Shown: positions 15,877 to 24,293 of the stretch, piece by piece
How the letters are laid out: every line of letters starts with the position of its first letter
Position numbering within the stretch: the stretch's first letter is position 1
NCBI GenBank assembly: GCA_002320245.1
Contig: DCKD01000032.1
Location: forward strand, 1-35,161
Source: Lachnospiraceae bacterium UBA1683
GTDB lineage: Bacteria > Bacillota > Clostridia > Lachnospirales > Lachnospiraceae
DNA: 35,161 bases
Direction of reading: 5' to 3'
The notes under the pieces: generated by a model
What the model saw: only the letters and a program-made list of their open reading frames with translations
Told to the model about the DNA's origin: nothing
Databases searched by the model: none
Position numbers and translations under genes: made by a program

Positions 15877-16968
15877 CTAATATTCCAATGTCTCCATATA
15901 CTTCATGTACTTCACAACCATGAGCGCAATCTTGAATGTGATTGCATCCTCAAAGACGCGCAAATCCAGACCGGTACTCTTCTGGAGCTTGTCAAGCCGA
16001 TATACTAAAGTATTTCTATGGATATACAACTGTCTGGATGTCTCTGATACATTCAGGCTATTCTCAAAGAACTTGTTAATAGTCGCCAATGTCTCCTCAT
16101 CAAATTCATCCGGTGATTTCCCCTCGAAAATCTCTTTGATAAACATCTTGCAAAGCGGAAGCGGGAGCTGGTAAATCAAGCGCCCAATGCCGAGTGTGCT
16201 GTACGCAACAATATCCTTCTCATCAAAGAAAATCTTGCCGACATCCAACGCCATCTTCGCCTCTTTATAGGACTTGGACACCTCTTTGATATCGTTCACA
16301 ACCGTACCATAGGAAATGTGGATGTGCTCGTCTCCGGTATCCTCCCTGAGAATGGACAGCATGTCTTTCGCCATCTTCTCCATCTCTTTGCTTCCATCCC
16401 GCTCAGACAGCTCCTTTACGACAATGATATTCTTCTCGTCTACCGCAGTGATAAAATCCTTGGATTTACCGCCGAGGAGATTTCTCACATTGTCCAATGC
16501 AACGCTGTCCTTTTCACGTGATGTCTCAATAATAAAGATAACACGTTTTACTTCTGTGTCAATACGTAATTTTTTGGCACGGTTATAAATATCCACTAAA
16601 AGCAGGTTGTCCAAGAGCAGATTTTTAATGAAATTATCCTTATCAAAACGCTCTTTGTAGGCAACTAACAGATTCTGTATCTGGAAGGCAGCAATCTTTC
16701 CCACCATATAAACATCTTCGCTCTCCCCGTCCGCCATCAGAATGTATTCCAACTGCTGCTCATCAAAAATTTTAAAGAACTGACAGCCCTGAATCACCTG
16801 GCTGTCCGCAGGAGATTCACCAAAGGACATCACTGCACCTTCATATTCCTGACCATTGTCAGATGTTCTGGCAAGTACCTTTCCCTCGGTATCAAACACA
16901 CAGAAATCTATTCTGGAAATTCCCTTCAAGCCTTCAATTGTATTCAGAAGTATCTGATTCGTAATCAT
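15877..16968 (-). CDS. PucR/CdaR-family transcriptional regulator
   Basis: A 363-residue protein. The C-terminal segment at about 300-340 (NVSETSRQLYIHRNTLVYRLDKLQKSTGLDL) is the PucR-type HTH_30 signature, in which the helix-turn-helix is followed by Y-R-L-x-K-I/L. A GGDEF-like middle domain (about 160-270) and an N-terminal sensor-like segment (DFCVFDTEGKVLARTSD) are also typical of the CdaR group. The ligand is unknown. A strong GGAGGAGA site precedes the ATG. It heads the ftsE-ftsX-M23 block, so it could regulate cell-envelope genes. A sugar-diacid role cannot be assumed from family alone. Confidence 0.85.
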   Translation of the reverse strand: MITNQILLNTIEGLKGISRIDFCVFDTEGKVLARTSDNGQEYEGAVMSFGESPADSQVIQGCQFFKIFDEQQLEYILMADGESEDVYMVGKIAAFQIQNLLVAYKERFDKDNFIKNLLLDNLLLVDIYNRAKKLRIDTEVKRVIFIIETSREKDSVALDNVRNLLGGKSKDFITAVDEKNIIVVKELSERDGSKEMEKMAKDMLSILREDTGDEHIHISYGTVVNDIKEVSKSYKEAKMALDVGKIFFDEKDIVAYSTLGIGRLIYQLPLPLCKMFIKEIFEGKSPDEFDEETLATINKFFENSLNVSETSRQLYIHRNTLVYRLDKLQKSTGLDLRVFEDAITFKIALMVVKYMKYMETLEY

Positions 16969-17074
16969 TCTTATCTCCTCCGCTCAACCTTTACTTCATG
17001 TACATTTTTCACAAACTTTTTTTATCTTTTTTCTCTTTCCATACGGATATAGTTTATATACTAATGCAAAACAG

Positions 17075-17117
17075 CAAAAAAATAAAGAGGAAATCCATTT
17101 TTTTTATGCATTTCCTC
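17075..17117 (-). terminator. Rho-independent terminator of the WecG/TagA-like gene
   Basis: On the minus strand a GAGGAAAT...ATTTCCTC stem (17117-17087) is followed directly by a T-run (17086-17075, TTTATTTTTTTG). It lies 70 bp after the 17187 stop. Confidence 0.8.
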
Positions 17118-17186
17118 ATATTTTTAACAAAAAATTCATTTTTTTATAATGTGCATAGTATACAACATTAAAACCGTTCTCATTTT

Positions 17187-17882
17187 TCACAGGCACTCTG
17201 ACATCTTCGGTTCATCTTTTTGCTGCCTTTCCACCTGATACCGAAACAGTTTTTTCAAAAAAAAGTATTTCAGCCTGCCTCTGGCTTTCTCCTGCATCTC
17301 CTTCTGTCCAAGCAAGGGGCCGCATCCAAACCAGACACGCGCATTCAGCAGCGGCCGGCTTTCCTGAATGAATGTTTCCTGCCAGGGACATGGCAGTACG
17401 GATAGAATACAATCCGGCTCCACACCATTAATCGCGTTAATCACACTGTCCTCTTTTCCACTGTCGGACACAATTACCGCTTCTCCGGCGATAGAAATTC
17501 CTTTTCGATAAGAAAATACTTTTTCTTTCAGCCGTGAGATATCCTCTTCCTTCTCAGCAAGAAGGAACACACTTTTCCTGTTACGCTCCAGATACCGAAA
17601 AAATAACCGAAGAAATATATTATTTTCCAAATCCCGGATATCATTTCCCTCCTCAATCCCAACGCTTTCCAAAATCGTTTTATCAGAAGGGAGCAGCAAA
17701 TCCATCTCTTCCATCATGGATTTCCACTCTGCATTATCCTGTCCCTGCATCAGCATCTCCAGAGTCACCATCTCAACTGTACTGACTGATTCGCCTTCCA
17801 TATACTGCATCATCTGTTTCATCGCAGCCTTCGCAGTAAGTCTGTCAAGCTCTACACCTAAGATATTAATCTTATTGTCCAT
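17187..17882 (-). CDS. Divergent WecG/TagA/CpsF-family (GT26-like) protein
   Basis: A 231-residue protein. The N-terminus (INILGVELDRLTAKAAMKQM) and the later LPCPWQETFIQESRPLLNARVWFGCGPLL region match the GT26 fold, which transfers N-acetylmannosamine(uronate) to lipid-linked GlcNAc in teichoic acid and capsule synthesis. Two conserved features look altered. The usual T-P-N-x-E is replaced by STVEMV, and the catalytic P-D-G loop reads LLPSDKTILES. Activity may be lost or changed. It is a single-gene unit with its own promoter and terminator, not in a teichoic-acid cluster. A structural or regulatory paralogue is possible. Confidence 0.7.
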   Translation of the reverse strand: MDNKINILGVELDRLTAKAAMKQMMQYMEGESVSTVEMVTLEMLMQGQDNAEWKSMMEEMDLLLPSDKTILESVGIEEGNDIRDLENNIFLRLFFRYLERNRKSVFLLAEKEEDISRLKEKVFSYRKGISIAGEAVIVSDSGKEDSVINAINGVEPDCILSVLPCPWQETFIQESRPLLNARVWFGCGPLLGQKEMQEKARGRLKYFFLKKLFRYQVERQQKDEPKMSECL

Positions 17883-17919
17883 ACTATATCCACCTGTCTT
17901 TTCACTCCCCAGTCGTACA

Positions 17920-17948
17920 ATTGTACCAAATATGTGCGGTTATTTCAA
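17920..17948 (-). promoter_or_regulatory. Sigma-A promoter of the WecG/TagA-like gene
   Basis: TTGAAA (17948-17943), a 17-bp spacer and TACAAT (17925-17920) preceded by TGG, an extended -10. It lies 38 bp before the ATG at 17882. Confidence 0.75.
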
Positions 17949-17957
17949 CTGTTTTAT

Positions 17958-18197
17958 TTATTTTTCATGATTCAAGGCTGTTTTATTGCCCGTAACCGTA
18001 TCCTCTTTCATCTCTTCCTGCTTTTTTCTTTTCGTTATCATACCTCCAATCCTGCCGGTTTCCTTTGAAGACAGAGACTTCCAGCCATGGTCCAGTACCC
18101 GGTCCAAAAGCCCCAGCTCCTCTGCAATTTCATATTTTATCTTCTCATCCGGCTCCAGATGGTTCAGATCAATGGGTTGGTCTTTCTTTTTTGTCAT
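17958..18197 (-). CDS. Small acid-soluble spore protein, alpha/beta type
   Basis: A 79-residue hydrophilic protein. KYEIAEELGLLD matches the K-x-E-I-A-x-E-L-G block around the GPR protease cleavage site. SLSSKETGRIGGMITKRKK matches the second SASP block (L-T-x-x-E-x-G-x-x-G-G-x-M-x-K-x-M). SASPs coat spore DNA and protect it from UV and heat. The C-terminal tail of about 18 residues is longer than usual. GGAGG precedes the ATG. It marks the host as a spore former. Confidence 0.8.
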   Translation of the reverse strand: MTKKKDQPIDLNHLEPDEKIKYEIAEELGLLDRVLDHGWKSLSSKETGRIGGMITKRKKQEEMKEDTVTGNKTALNHEK

Positions 18198-18252
18198 GGC
18201 AATTCCTCCTTCTGTGTCAGAGTATTGCCAATATCAGGAAAATGTATTCTGA

Positions 18253-18450
18253 TTAAATAACCGTCTCATCCGGGATGATGATTGCCGCAATGAAGTATGC
18301 CAGCACTCCGGAACCAAAACTGCACGCCGCCACCAGCACCATCGCAAGCCTCACCAGTGTCGGGTCAATATTAAAATACTCTCCTACACCACCGCATACT
18401 CCACAAATCATTCTGTTTTCTTTTGACCGGTATAACTTTTTCTGTGTCAT
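18253..18450 (-). CDS. PspC-domain small membrane protein
   Basis: A 65-residue protein, nearly all PspC domain. The K-x-L-Y-R-S motif is followed by MICGVCGGVGEYFNIDPTLVRL and a single membrane helix (VLVAACSFGSGVLAYFIAAIIIP). The start chosen is the ATG at 18450, 9 nt after GGAGA; the reading extending to 18480 overlaps the upstream gene. It is the last gene of the PadR-DUF1700-DUF4097 operon. PspC proteins take part in envelope-stress responses. Confidence 0.9.
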   Translation of the reverse strand: MTQKKLYRSKENRMICGVCGGVGEYFNIDPTLVRLAMVLVAACSFGSGVLAYFIAAIIIPDETVI

Positions 18451-18466
18451 AATCTTCGTCTCCTTT

Positions 18467-19402
18467 TTACATTTCTTCACTAAATGTTACTGTTACCTTT
18501 CCCAGACCACATTCGATATCCATCTTTTTTTCTGCATCCGGATTCCGGATTGTCTTCTCCGATGAAATCCCACTATACGAATTACTGCCGACCTCCAGAT
18601 TTCCAATTCCGCACTCTAAGTCGTAATTGTAATCGGATTCCTTTCCTGCCGCAGTGTAATTGACGGCTCCCATGCCGCACTCGATACTGATATCAGATGC
18701 ACTTCCTGCAAGCTCCGCCTCTCCGGCTCCGCAATCCAGGTTTATCTTATCCGCTGTAAATGCATCTACAATTGCCTGCCCTGCTCCAACCTCAATATCC
18801 AGTTCCTTTGACTGAATATTATCAATATATAGAATTCCTGCTCCCACATTCAGTTCTGCCTTCTCCAGAGAGTTCTTCGGAACCCGGATATTCATACTCC
18901 CCTGATTTACACCGCGATTATTAAAAACTTGTTTCCATTTCCTATGATTTTTTAGCTCAATCTTTAATCCATCATTCTCAGAACGATAAGAGATGTCATC
19001 AAGCATATCCTGCGTGATTCCCGTTGTCTGTACCTTTACAGTATTCCCGTCATACTCGGACACATTCAGCTTTATATAGGCTACTTCCGCCTCAAGCCTT
19101 CGGATGTCCGGGTATTCTACTGTTTTTCCTTCTTCAGGCACGATCTGCCCACTCCCGGTCTGAACATGTGATGCATCTGCACTGTGATGTCCATCATCAT
19201 TGTCATCCTCGTAGTCCTCACCATACCCATCATCATAGTCACCGCTGTAGTCCTCTTCATATGTGTCATCCCACCACTGTCCATATGGACGTGTTATGGC
19301 CGTTACACTCCCGCCAAGTGCCGCTCCCGCCGTGCAGAATACAATTCCAAGGACAGCCAGTACACCGCACACAATCCAAAAAATCTTCCATCCTTTTTTC
19401 AT
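18467..19402 (-). CDS. DUF4097-family membrane-anchored beta-helix protein
   Basis: A 311-residue protein. One N-terminal membrane segment (about 8-33) is followed by a very acidic Tyr/Asp/Glu-rich stretch (about 42-75). The remaining 220 residues have repeated short beta-strands of the DUF4097 type (VGAGILYID, VGAGQAIVD, CGAGEAELAG, CGMGAVNY, CGIGNLEVG, CGLGKVTVT). The repeated [CV]-G-x-G turn every 20-30 residues is visible and includes four Cys. It is probably displayed outside the membrane. Function is unknown. It starts three bases after DUF1700 ends. Confidence 0.85.
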   Translation of the reverse strand: MKKGWKIFWIVCGVLAVLGIVFCTAGAALGGSVTAITRPYGQWWDDTYEEDYSGDYDDGYGEDYEDDNDDGHHSADASHVQTGSGQIVPEEGKTVEYPDIRRLEAEVAYIKLNVSEYDGNTVKVQTTGITQDMLDDISYRSENDGLKIELKNHRKWKQVFNNRGVNQGSMNIRVPKNSLEKAELNVGAGILYIDNIQSKELDIEVGAGQAIVDAFTADKINLDCGAGEAELAGSASDISIECGMGAVNYTAAGKESDYNYDLECGIGNLEVGSNSYSGISSEKTIRNPDAEKKMDIECGLGKVTVTFSEEM

Positions 19403-19405
19403 CTG

Positions 19406-20173
19406 TCAGACCACCGCCTTCCTTCCGTGAAATGGTATTCTGCAAATATTTACGATTATGCGGACCATCGCCGGATACATTACCATGCACAATTTTACCG
19501 TTGCAACTGTTGCAATTGCGCCAAGAGTAAACATCAAAAGCCCAATCCCGACTGTCATAAGGGCGGACGGCAGTCCGATGGATGCAATCATGCCGGCTAT
19601 GACAACGGCAATCCCTGACACCGCTACCGCCACTGCCGCAATAACGAAAGCTGCAAACATGACAAATGCTGCCACAACCAGACCGAACACGACTGCTGCC
19701 ACCCCAAGGATAACCGGAACCGCCACCGGGCTGACTACAAGGATGATTGCGACAATGAGAAGAACTTTCAACGTTTTACTTGTTCTTGGCTTTGCCTGAC
19801 GGTCCGCCCCATTTTCATACCCGTAACTTCCGCTGTACCCCCTGTTCTGATTTTCTTCCTGATGAAAGGAGTAACGGTCTCCCCTCTTCGTATGGTCACC
19901 GCGCATTGCAGGGGTCTCTTTTTCTTCAAAACGCTCGTCGGTAAATCCATGTTCTGTAAACTCGCCGTTCTCTTCACTTCCCGGTTTTAAATCTGCGCCA
20001 ATCATCGTGGCCACTTTTTCCGGGCTTCCGAGCTCCTGTATCACTTCCTCCTCATGTTCTGCCCCTGCGTCATCAAAATAATATTCGTAATACTGCAGTG
20101 CCTCTCTGCGTTCTTCCGCCGGAATGCTTCGTAATAATTGTTCTAATTTTGCCATAAAATCTTTCCGGTTCAT
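19406..20173 (-). CDS. DUF1700 (HAAS-domain) membrane protein
   Basis: A 255-residue protein. The N-terminal HAAS/DUF1700 helical domain (MNRKDFMAKLEQLLRSIPAEERREALQYYEYYFDDA, then EEEVIQELGSPEKVATMI) is followed by a polar linker and three to four membrane helices in the C-terminal half. Its start overlaps the padR stop by four bases (ATGA). HAAS proteins are typically encoded beside PadR regulators and are thought to act as their signalling partner at the membrane. Confidence 0.88.
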   Translation of the reverse strand: MNRKDFMAKLEQLLRSIPAEERREALQYYEYYFDDAGAEHEEEVIQELGSPEKVATMIGADLKPGSEENGEFTEHGFTDERFEEKETPAMRGDHTKRGDRYSFHQEENQNRGYSGSYGYENGADRQAKPRTSKTLKVLLIVAIILVVSPVAVPVILGVAAVVFGLVVAAFVMFAAFVIAAVAVAVSGIAVVIAGMIASIGLPSALMTVGIGLLMFTLGAIATVATVKLCMVMYPAMVRIIVNICRIPFHGRKAVV

Positions 20174-20493
20174 GCAGTCACACCTCCCTCAAATATATCC
20201 TGTATCTTCTTCGAATAATTCTTCCATTCTATCTTATACAAATTTAGCTGCGCCATACCTTTTTCTGTCACTTTATAGTATCGTCTGTTCCTTCCGTCAA
20301 ACTGCCTGTCATATACTTCCAGACACTCATCCTTCTGTAGCCTTCGAAGGACCGGATAGAGTGTAGATTCGGAAACATCAATCGCCCTTCGGACATCCTG
20401 TGTAATCTTATACCCATAAGTCCCCTCTGTCTCTCCTGATACAACCGCCAGAACAATCGCATCCAGCAATGCTGCACCTGTATTAAATACCAT
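20170..20493 (-). CDS. PadR-family transcriptional regulator
   Basis: A 107-residue winged-helix protein. G-T-Y-G-Y-K-I-T-Q, S-T-L-Y-P-V-L-R-R-L-Q-K and R-R-Y-Y-K-V-T-E-K-G are the classic PadR helix and wing motifs. The start chosen is the ATG at 20493 after GAGGTG. First gene of a four-gene operon (PadR, DUF1700, DUF4097, PspC), probably self-repressing until an envelope signal releases it. Confidence 0.92.
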   Translation of the reverse strand: MVFNTGAALLDAIVLAVVSGETEGTYGYKITQDVRRAIDVSESTLYPVLRRLQKDECLEVYDRQFDGRNRRYYKVTEKGMAQLNLYKIEWKNYSKKIQDIFEGGVTA

Positions 20494-20549
20494 GTAATCA
20501 CCTCTTCCTTTTATGACCATCCCCCGGAGGATATTATTTTGTTTTCTAT

Positions 20550-20578
20550 ATTATATTTCATATAGTATTATTTGTCAA
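20550..20578 (-). promoter_or_regulatory. Consensus sigma-A promoter of the PadR operon with AT-rich dyad
   Basis: TTGACA (20578-20573), a 17-bp spacer and TATAAT (20555-20550) are perfect matches. An imperfect AT-rich dyad, CTATAT-GAA-ATATA followed by ATATAG, overlaps the spacer and -10 box. That would be the natural place for PadR to bind, though the canonical ATGT/ACAT pair is not seen. Confidence 0.8.
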
Positions 20579-20588
20579 TAATTATCTG

Positions 20589-23500
20589 CTAAACCTGAAT
20601 CTCCTCCCGCAGCGTGAAGGAGTAAATAATCTTTTCTTTTACCTGTTTTTGCAGCAACTGTTCCAGCGCCTTTGCATAATACTCCAACTGCGAGTGGTAT
20701 TTTTCCCGTAAATCTTCTGCCCTCCGCACGTTGTCCGTCTTATAATCCAGCACCACCAACTCTCCGTTTTCTTCAAAATAGACATCAATGATTCCCTGTA
20801 CAAGAACCGTTTCCGTGCTTTCTTCTCCCGGATACACCTCTTCCGCATCCACGCCGAGCACAAAGGGCTGTTCTTTCCATAACCGTGTCTGTTTTGCTGC
20901 CTCTTGCATCCGTCTGCCCGATTTGCAGTGTAAAAGACCAAGAATATCAGGAACCCGGATACATTCTGCCATTTCTTTAGAAAGTTTTCCTGCCGCCTGT
21001 AATCTGCCGATGGTCTCCCGCAGAGAATCCGCATCATATTCCTGTGAAAAGTCGAGAAGCTCCAGCAATTTATGGTATGCGCTGCCCCTCGATGCTCCCC
21101 GCAGCTCTCCCTCTTCCTGAAGGAATTTCGGCAATAGCGGTACTGTTTCCGGTTCTTCCATCGGCAGTTCCCCGCCTTCCTCTGCCAAATATGCCCGTTT
21201 TTTTAACTCAGATACAGTAAACTTTAGTTTCAGTTTCCCGGCATCCTCGTATGGATACCGATAAGAGAACTGTTCTTCCAGATGCTGTTTTACTTCCGGC
21301 TGATATACTTTTTTTGTATTCCAATGTTCCAGTATATCCTTTGCAAGCACCTCCGCATGCTCTGCCGCCGCGTCAGTCACGGCTGCATCCCAATAATCCC
21401 ATACTATGATTCTGATTGGTGTATCTTGCCCTGCTGCCGCCGGAAGCACCCAATCGAGATAACTCCGGGCAGAAGCGAGCTGGTAAAACGGGAACGGCAT
21501 GGGGGTCGTGTGACATCGGCACCGCTCCAGCGCTGTCTCCGCTTCCTTCAACTGCCCGGTCATAATTAGTTTTTCTTTCGCCCGCGTCATTGCCACATAG
21601 AGCACACGAAGTTCCTCCCCCAGATTTTCCAGAACGGTCTGCTGCTGGATTACCTTTTTCAAAAACGTCGGAATCTTTGTCCGCCGCTCCAAATCCACGC
21701 AGTCGATTCCAACGCCAAGCTCCGGATGGATGATTACACTGCCGGTCACATCCTGCATATTGAACCGCTTTCCCATACCTGCGACAAACACAATCGGAAA
21801 CTCCAGTCCCTTACTCTTATGAATACTCATAATCCGGACCGTATTCGCCTGCTCGTCAGCAATATTCGCCTCGCCATAATCCACATCGTACTTTTTCAAC
21901 TGGTCAATATACCGGACAAAATTGAAAAGTCCCTTATAACTTGTTCCCTCGAATGCGGACGCTTTCTCAACAAGCATTTCCACATTTGCCATGCGCTGCC
22001 CGCCCCCCGGCATCGCAGAAATATACAATCCATATCCGGTTTCTTCCAGAATCTTCCATATCAAATCATGGATTGCCGTATAGGGAACCATTTCCCGGAA
22101 GTGGGTGAGCTGTGCATAAAATTCCTGCAATTTTCGTTTTACTTCCGGACAGCGCTTGTTTTCCGGAACCTTGCCTTCTTCATTTCCACCGATATACCGC
22201 TGCGCAGCCTCATAAAACGGTTCTTCCGGTGCTGCAGTCCTGATTTCTGCAAGCTGTCCGGCATCCAGTCCTACAAATGGCGAAGTAAGAACTGCCGCTA
22301 ACGGAATATCCTGCCGCTGATTGTCCAAAAGCTGCAAGTAATTCAACAGCACACTCACCTCATAGGTTTCGAAATATCCTTCCTGACTGCCCGCATACGC
22401 CGGGATGCCTTCTTCCGCCAGCACGGCTGCAAACACATCCGCCCACCCTCTGACACTTCGTGTCAGGATAACGATATCACGATACTCTGCCTGACGGTAT
22501 GCTCCGGTCTCTTTGTCCCGCACCTTTGCAAACTGTACAAGCTCCCGAATCCGTTTTGCCACAACCAGTGCCTCCATCTGACGGGCATCGCCTTTTATAA
22601 TAGAAGCCCCTTCCTGAATGGCGCCGGGCATTTCCGTCCCAGCCGGATCAATCAGCAGCAGTTCCGCCGTATTTGCCGATATGCCGTCTGCATTCAGTAC
22701 CGGCTCATAGTCTGCTCCGAGGTAGAGCGCAGCCTGTTCATCATACGCAACGCCTCCAAGTTCCTTTCGCATAATCCGCTCAAACACGTAATTCGTACTA
22801 TCCAGCACCTCCGCACGGCTGCGGAAGTTTTTGTGTAAATCAATCCGCTGGCAATCACTGTCCGACAGCGTGTATGTGTGGTACTTCTCCATAAACAGTT
22901 CCGGACGAGACAGACGGAACCGGTAAATGCTCTGTTTGACGTCTCCTACCATAAAAATGTTATTCCGCCCACGGCTCACAGTCGAAACACTGGTCAGAAT
23001 CGCCTCCTGAATCAGATTACTGTCCTGATACTCGTCAATCATCACTTCACGGAACTGCTCCTGATACTCCCGCGCCACCATCGACGGCACAAGCCCACCG
23101 TCCTGTTCCTCAGTCAGAATCTGAAGCGCAAACTGTTCCATATCGTTAAAATCAATCAGATTGCGGCTTTTCTTTTTCTCTGCAAATGCATCGGCAAACC
23201 GTTGAACCAGTTCCGCAAATGCCTGCATCGTTCCATGTGCGTCCGCCATGTCTGCAAGCAGTTCTTTCGGTGTCTCATAGAAATATGCTTCCGTCAGATC
23301 TTTGATTTGCTTTTTCACCTGCTCACGCAGTGATTTCACCTGTTCTTTCTTTTCCTGCGATACTGTTTCATCTTTTTTCGTGGATAACCGTTTCCATTTC
23401 AGTGCCGTTATCTGTCCATATATCCGCCGGAAATTTCCTGATGCACACTCAGATTCACATTCTGTGTCCGGTCCTTTCCATACAGCGTTTTCTTCATATT

Positions 23501-24293
23501 CATGCCGGCACCCTGCAAGCCGGGAAATCATGGCGATATCCGCCTCCAGCATATCTGCATACATGTACGGTCCGTCCGGCTCTTCGCAGATTTTCAAGCC
23601 CCGGTCCAGCATACCAAGCATATCCTGCAAATATTGTCCTATCAACTGCTCCGCCTGATGAAAGATTGGATATTCACCGGTTTTGTCCTGCGGTTCATAG
23701 TTTTTCACACACTCATCCAGCCAACGCTCCGGCTGTGGATAACTTCGGGAATATTCATATAACTGCAATACCAGCTCTTCCAGTTTCCTATCCGTGCGCC
23801 CGGTTCCAAGTTTTTCAACCAGTCTCAGAAATTCTCCGGTTCCGTCCGCATAATAATTTTCCAGCAGCTCCTCCAGTACATCCTGCTTGAGCAGCTTTAA
23901 CTCACCTTCTTCTGCGATACGGAATCCCGGATCTATATCAATGACATGAAAATGTTCCCGGATAACGGATAGGCAGAAACTGTGAATGGTCGTAATCGAA
24001 GCACTGTGAATCAGCGTTGCCTGCCGCTGCAAATGTACATTTTCCGGGCAGTTTTCCAACGCCTTTTCAATTGCATTCCGGATACGCTCCTTCATTTCTG
24101 CCGCCGCGGCCTCCGTAAAGGTCACAATCAGCAGCCGGTCAACATCTACCGGATGTTTCTCATCGGTCAGCATCTGGATAATGCGCTCTACCAGAACCGC
24201 GGTCTTACCGGAACCTGCCGCCGCCGAGACAAGAATATTCCGGTCGCGCAAGCCGATTACTTTTTGCTGTTCTTCTGTCCATTGCACTCCCAT
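20589..24293 (-). CDS. addA: ATP-dependent helicase/nuclease subunit A (AddA)
   Basis: A 1234-residue UvrD-type helicase with a C-terminal nuclease. Walker A AAAGSGKT is at 24-31. Helicase motif II is near DEYQDSN, motif III includes GDVKQSIYRFR, motif V includes TVRIMSIHKSKGLEFPIVFV and motif VI VAMTRAKEKL. The RecB-like nuclease carries G-I-I-D-V...LVVLDYKTDNV near the end. With AddB it resects double-strand breaks until a Chi site and loads RecA. The ATG directly follows the addB stop, and its ribosome site lies inside the addB end. Confidence 0.97.
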   Translation of the reverse strand: MGVQWTEEQQKVIGLRDRNILVSAAAGSGKTAVLVERIIQMLTDEKHPVDVDRLLIVTFTEAAAAEMKERIRNAIEKALENCPENVHLQRQATLIHSASITTIHSFCLSVIREHFHVIDIDPGFRIAEEGELKLLKQDVLEELLENYYADGTGEFLRLVEKLGTGRTDRKLEELVLQLYEYSRSYPQPERWLDECVKNYEPQDKTGEYPIFHQAEQLIGQYLQDMLGMLDRGLKICEEPDGPYMYADMLEADIAMISRLAGCRHEYEENAVWKGPDTECESECASGNFRRIYGQITALKWKRLSTKKDETVSQEKKEQVKSLREQVKKQIKDLTEAYFYETPKELLADMADAHGTMQAFAELVQRFADAFAEKKKSRNLIDFNDMEQFALQILTEEQDGGLVPSMVAREYQEQFREVMIDEYQDSNLIQEAILTSVSTVSRGRNNIFMVGDVKQSIYRFRLSRPELFMEKYHTYTLSDSDCQRIDLHKNFRSRAEVLDSTNYVFERIMRKELGGVAYDEQAALYLGADYEPVLNADGISANTAELLLIDPAGTEMPGAIQEGASIIKGDARQMEALVVAKRIRELVQFAKVRDKETGAYRQAEYRDIVILTRSVRGWADVFAAVLAEEGIPAYAGSQEGYFETYEVSVLLNYLQLLDNQRQDIPLAAVLTSPFVGLDAGQLAEIRTAAPEEPFYEAAQRYIGGNEEGKVPENKRCPEVKRKLQEFYAQLTHFREMVPYTAIHDLIWKILEETGYGLYISAMPGGGQRMANVEMLVEKASAFEGTSYKGLFNFVRYIDQLKKYDVDYGEANIADEQANTVRIMSIHKSKGLEFPIVFVAGMGKRFNMQDVTGSVIIHPELGVGIDCVDLERRTKIPTFLKKVIQQQTVLENLGEELRVLYVAMTRAKEKLIMTGQLKEAETALERCRCHTTPMPFPFYQLASARSYLDWVLPAAAGQDTPIRIIVWDYWDAAVTDAAAEHAEVLAKDILEHWNTKKVYQPEVKQHLEEQFSYRYPYEDAGKLKLKFTVSELKKRAYLAEEGGELPMEEPETVPLLPKFLQEEGELRGASRGSAYHKLLELLDFSQEYDADSLRETIGRLQAAGKLSKEMAECIRVPDILGLLHCKSGRRMQEAAKQTRLWKEQPFVLGVDAEEVYPGEESTETVLVQGIIDVYFEENGELVVLDYKTDNVRRAEDLREKYHSQLEYYAKALEQLLQKQVKEKIIYSFTLREEIQV

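Noticed and set aside
18205..18240. Sigma-G promoter for the SASP gene
   Set aside because: A GAATA and a CAATACT-like -10 are present on the minus strand at about the right spacing, but the -10 does not match the CATACTA-type consensus well enough.
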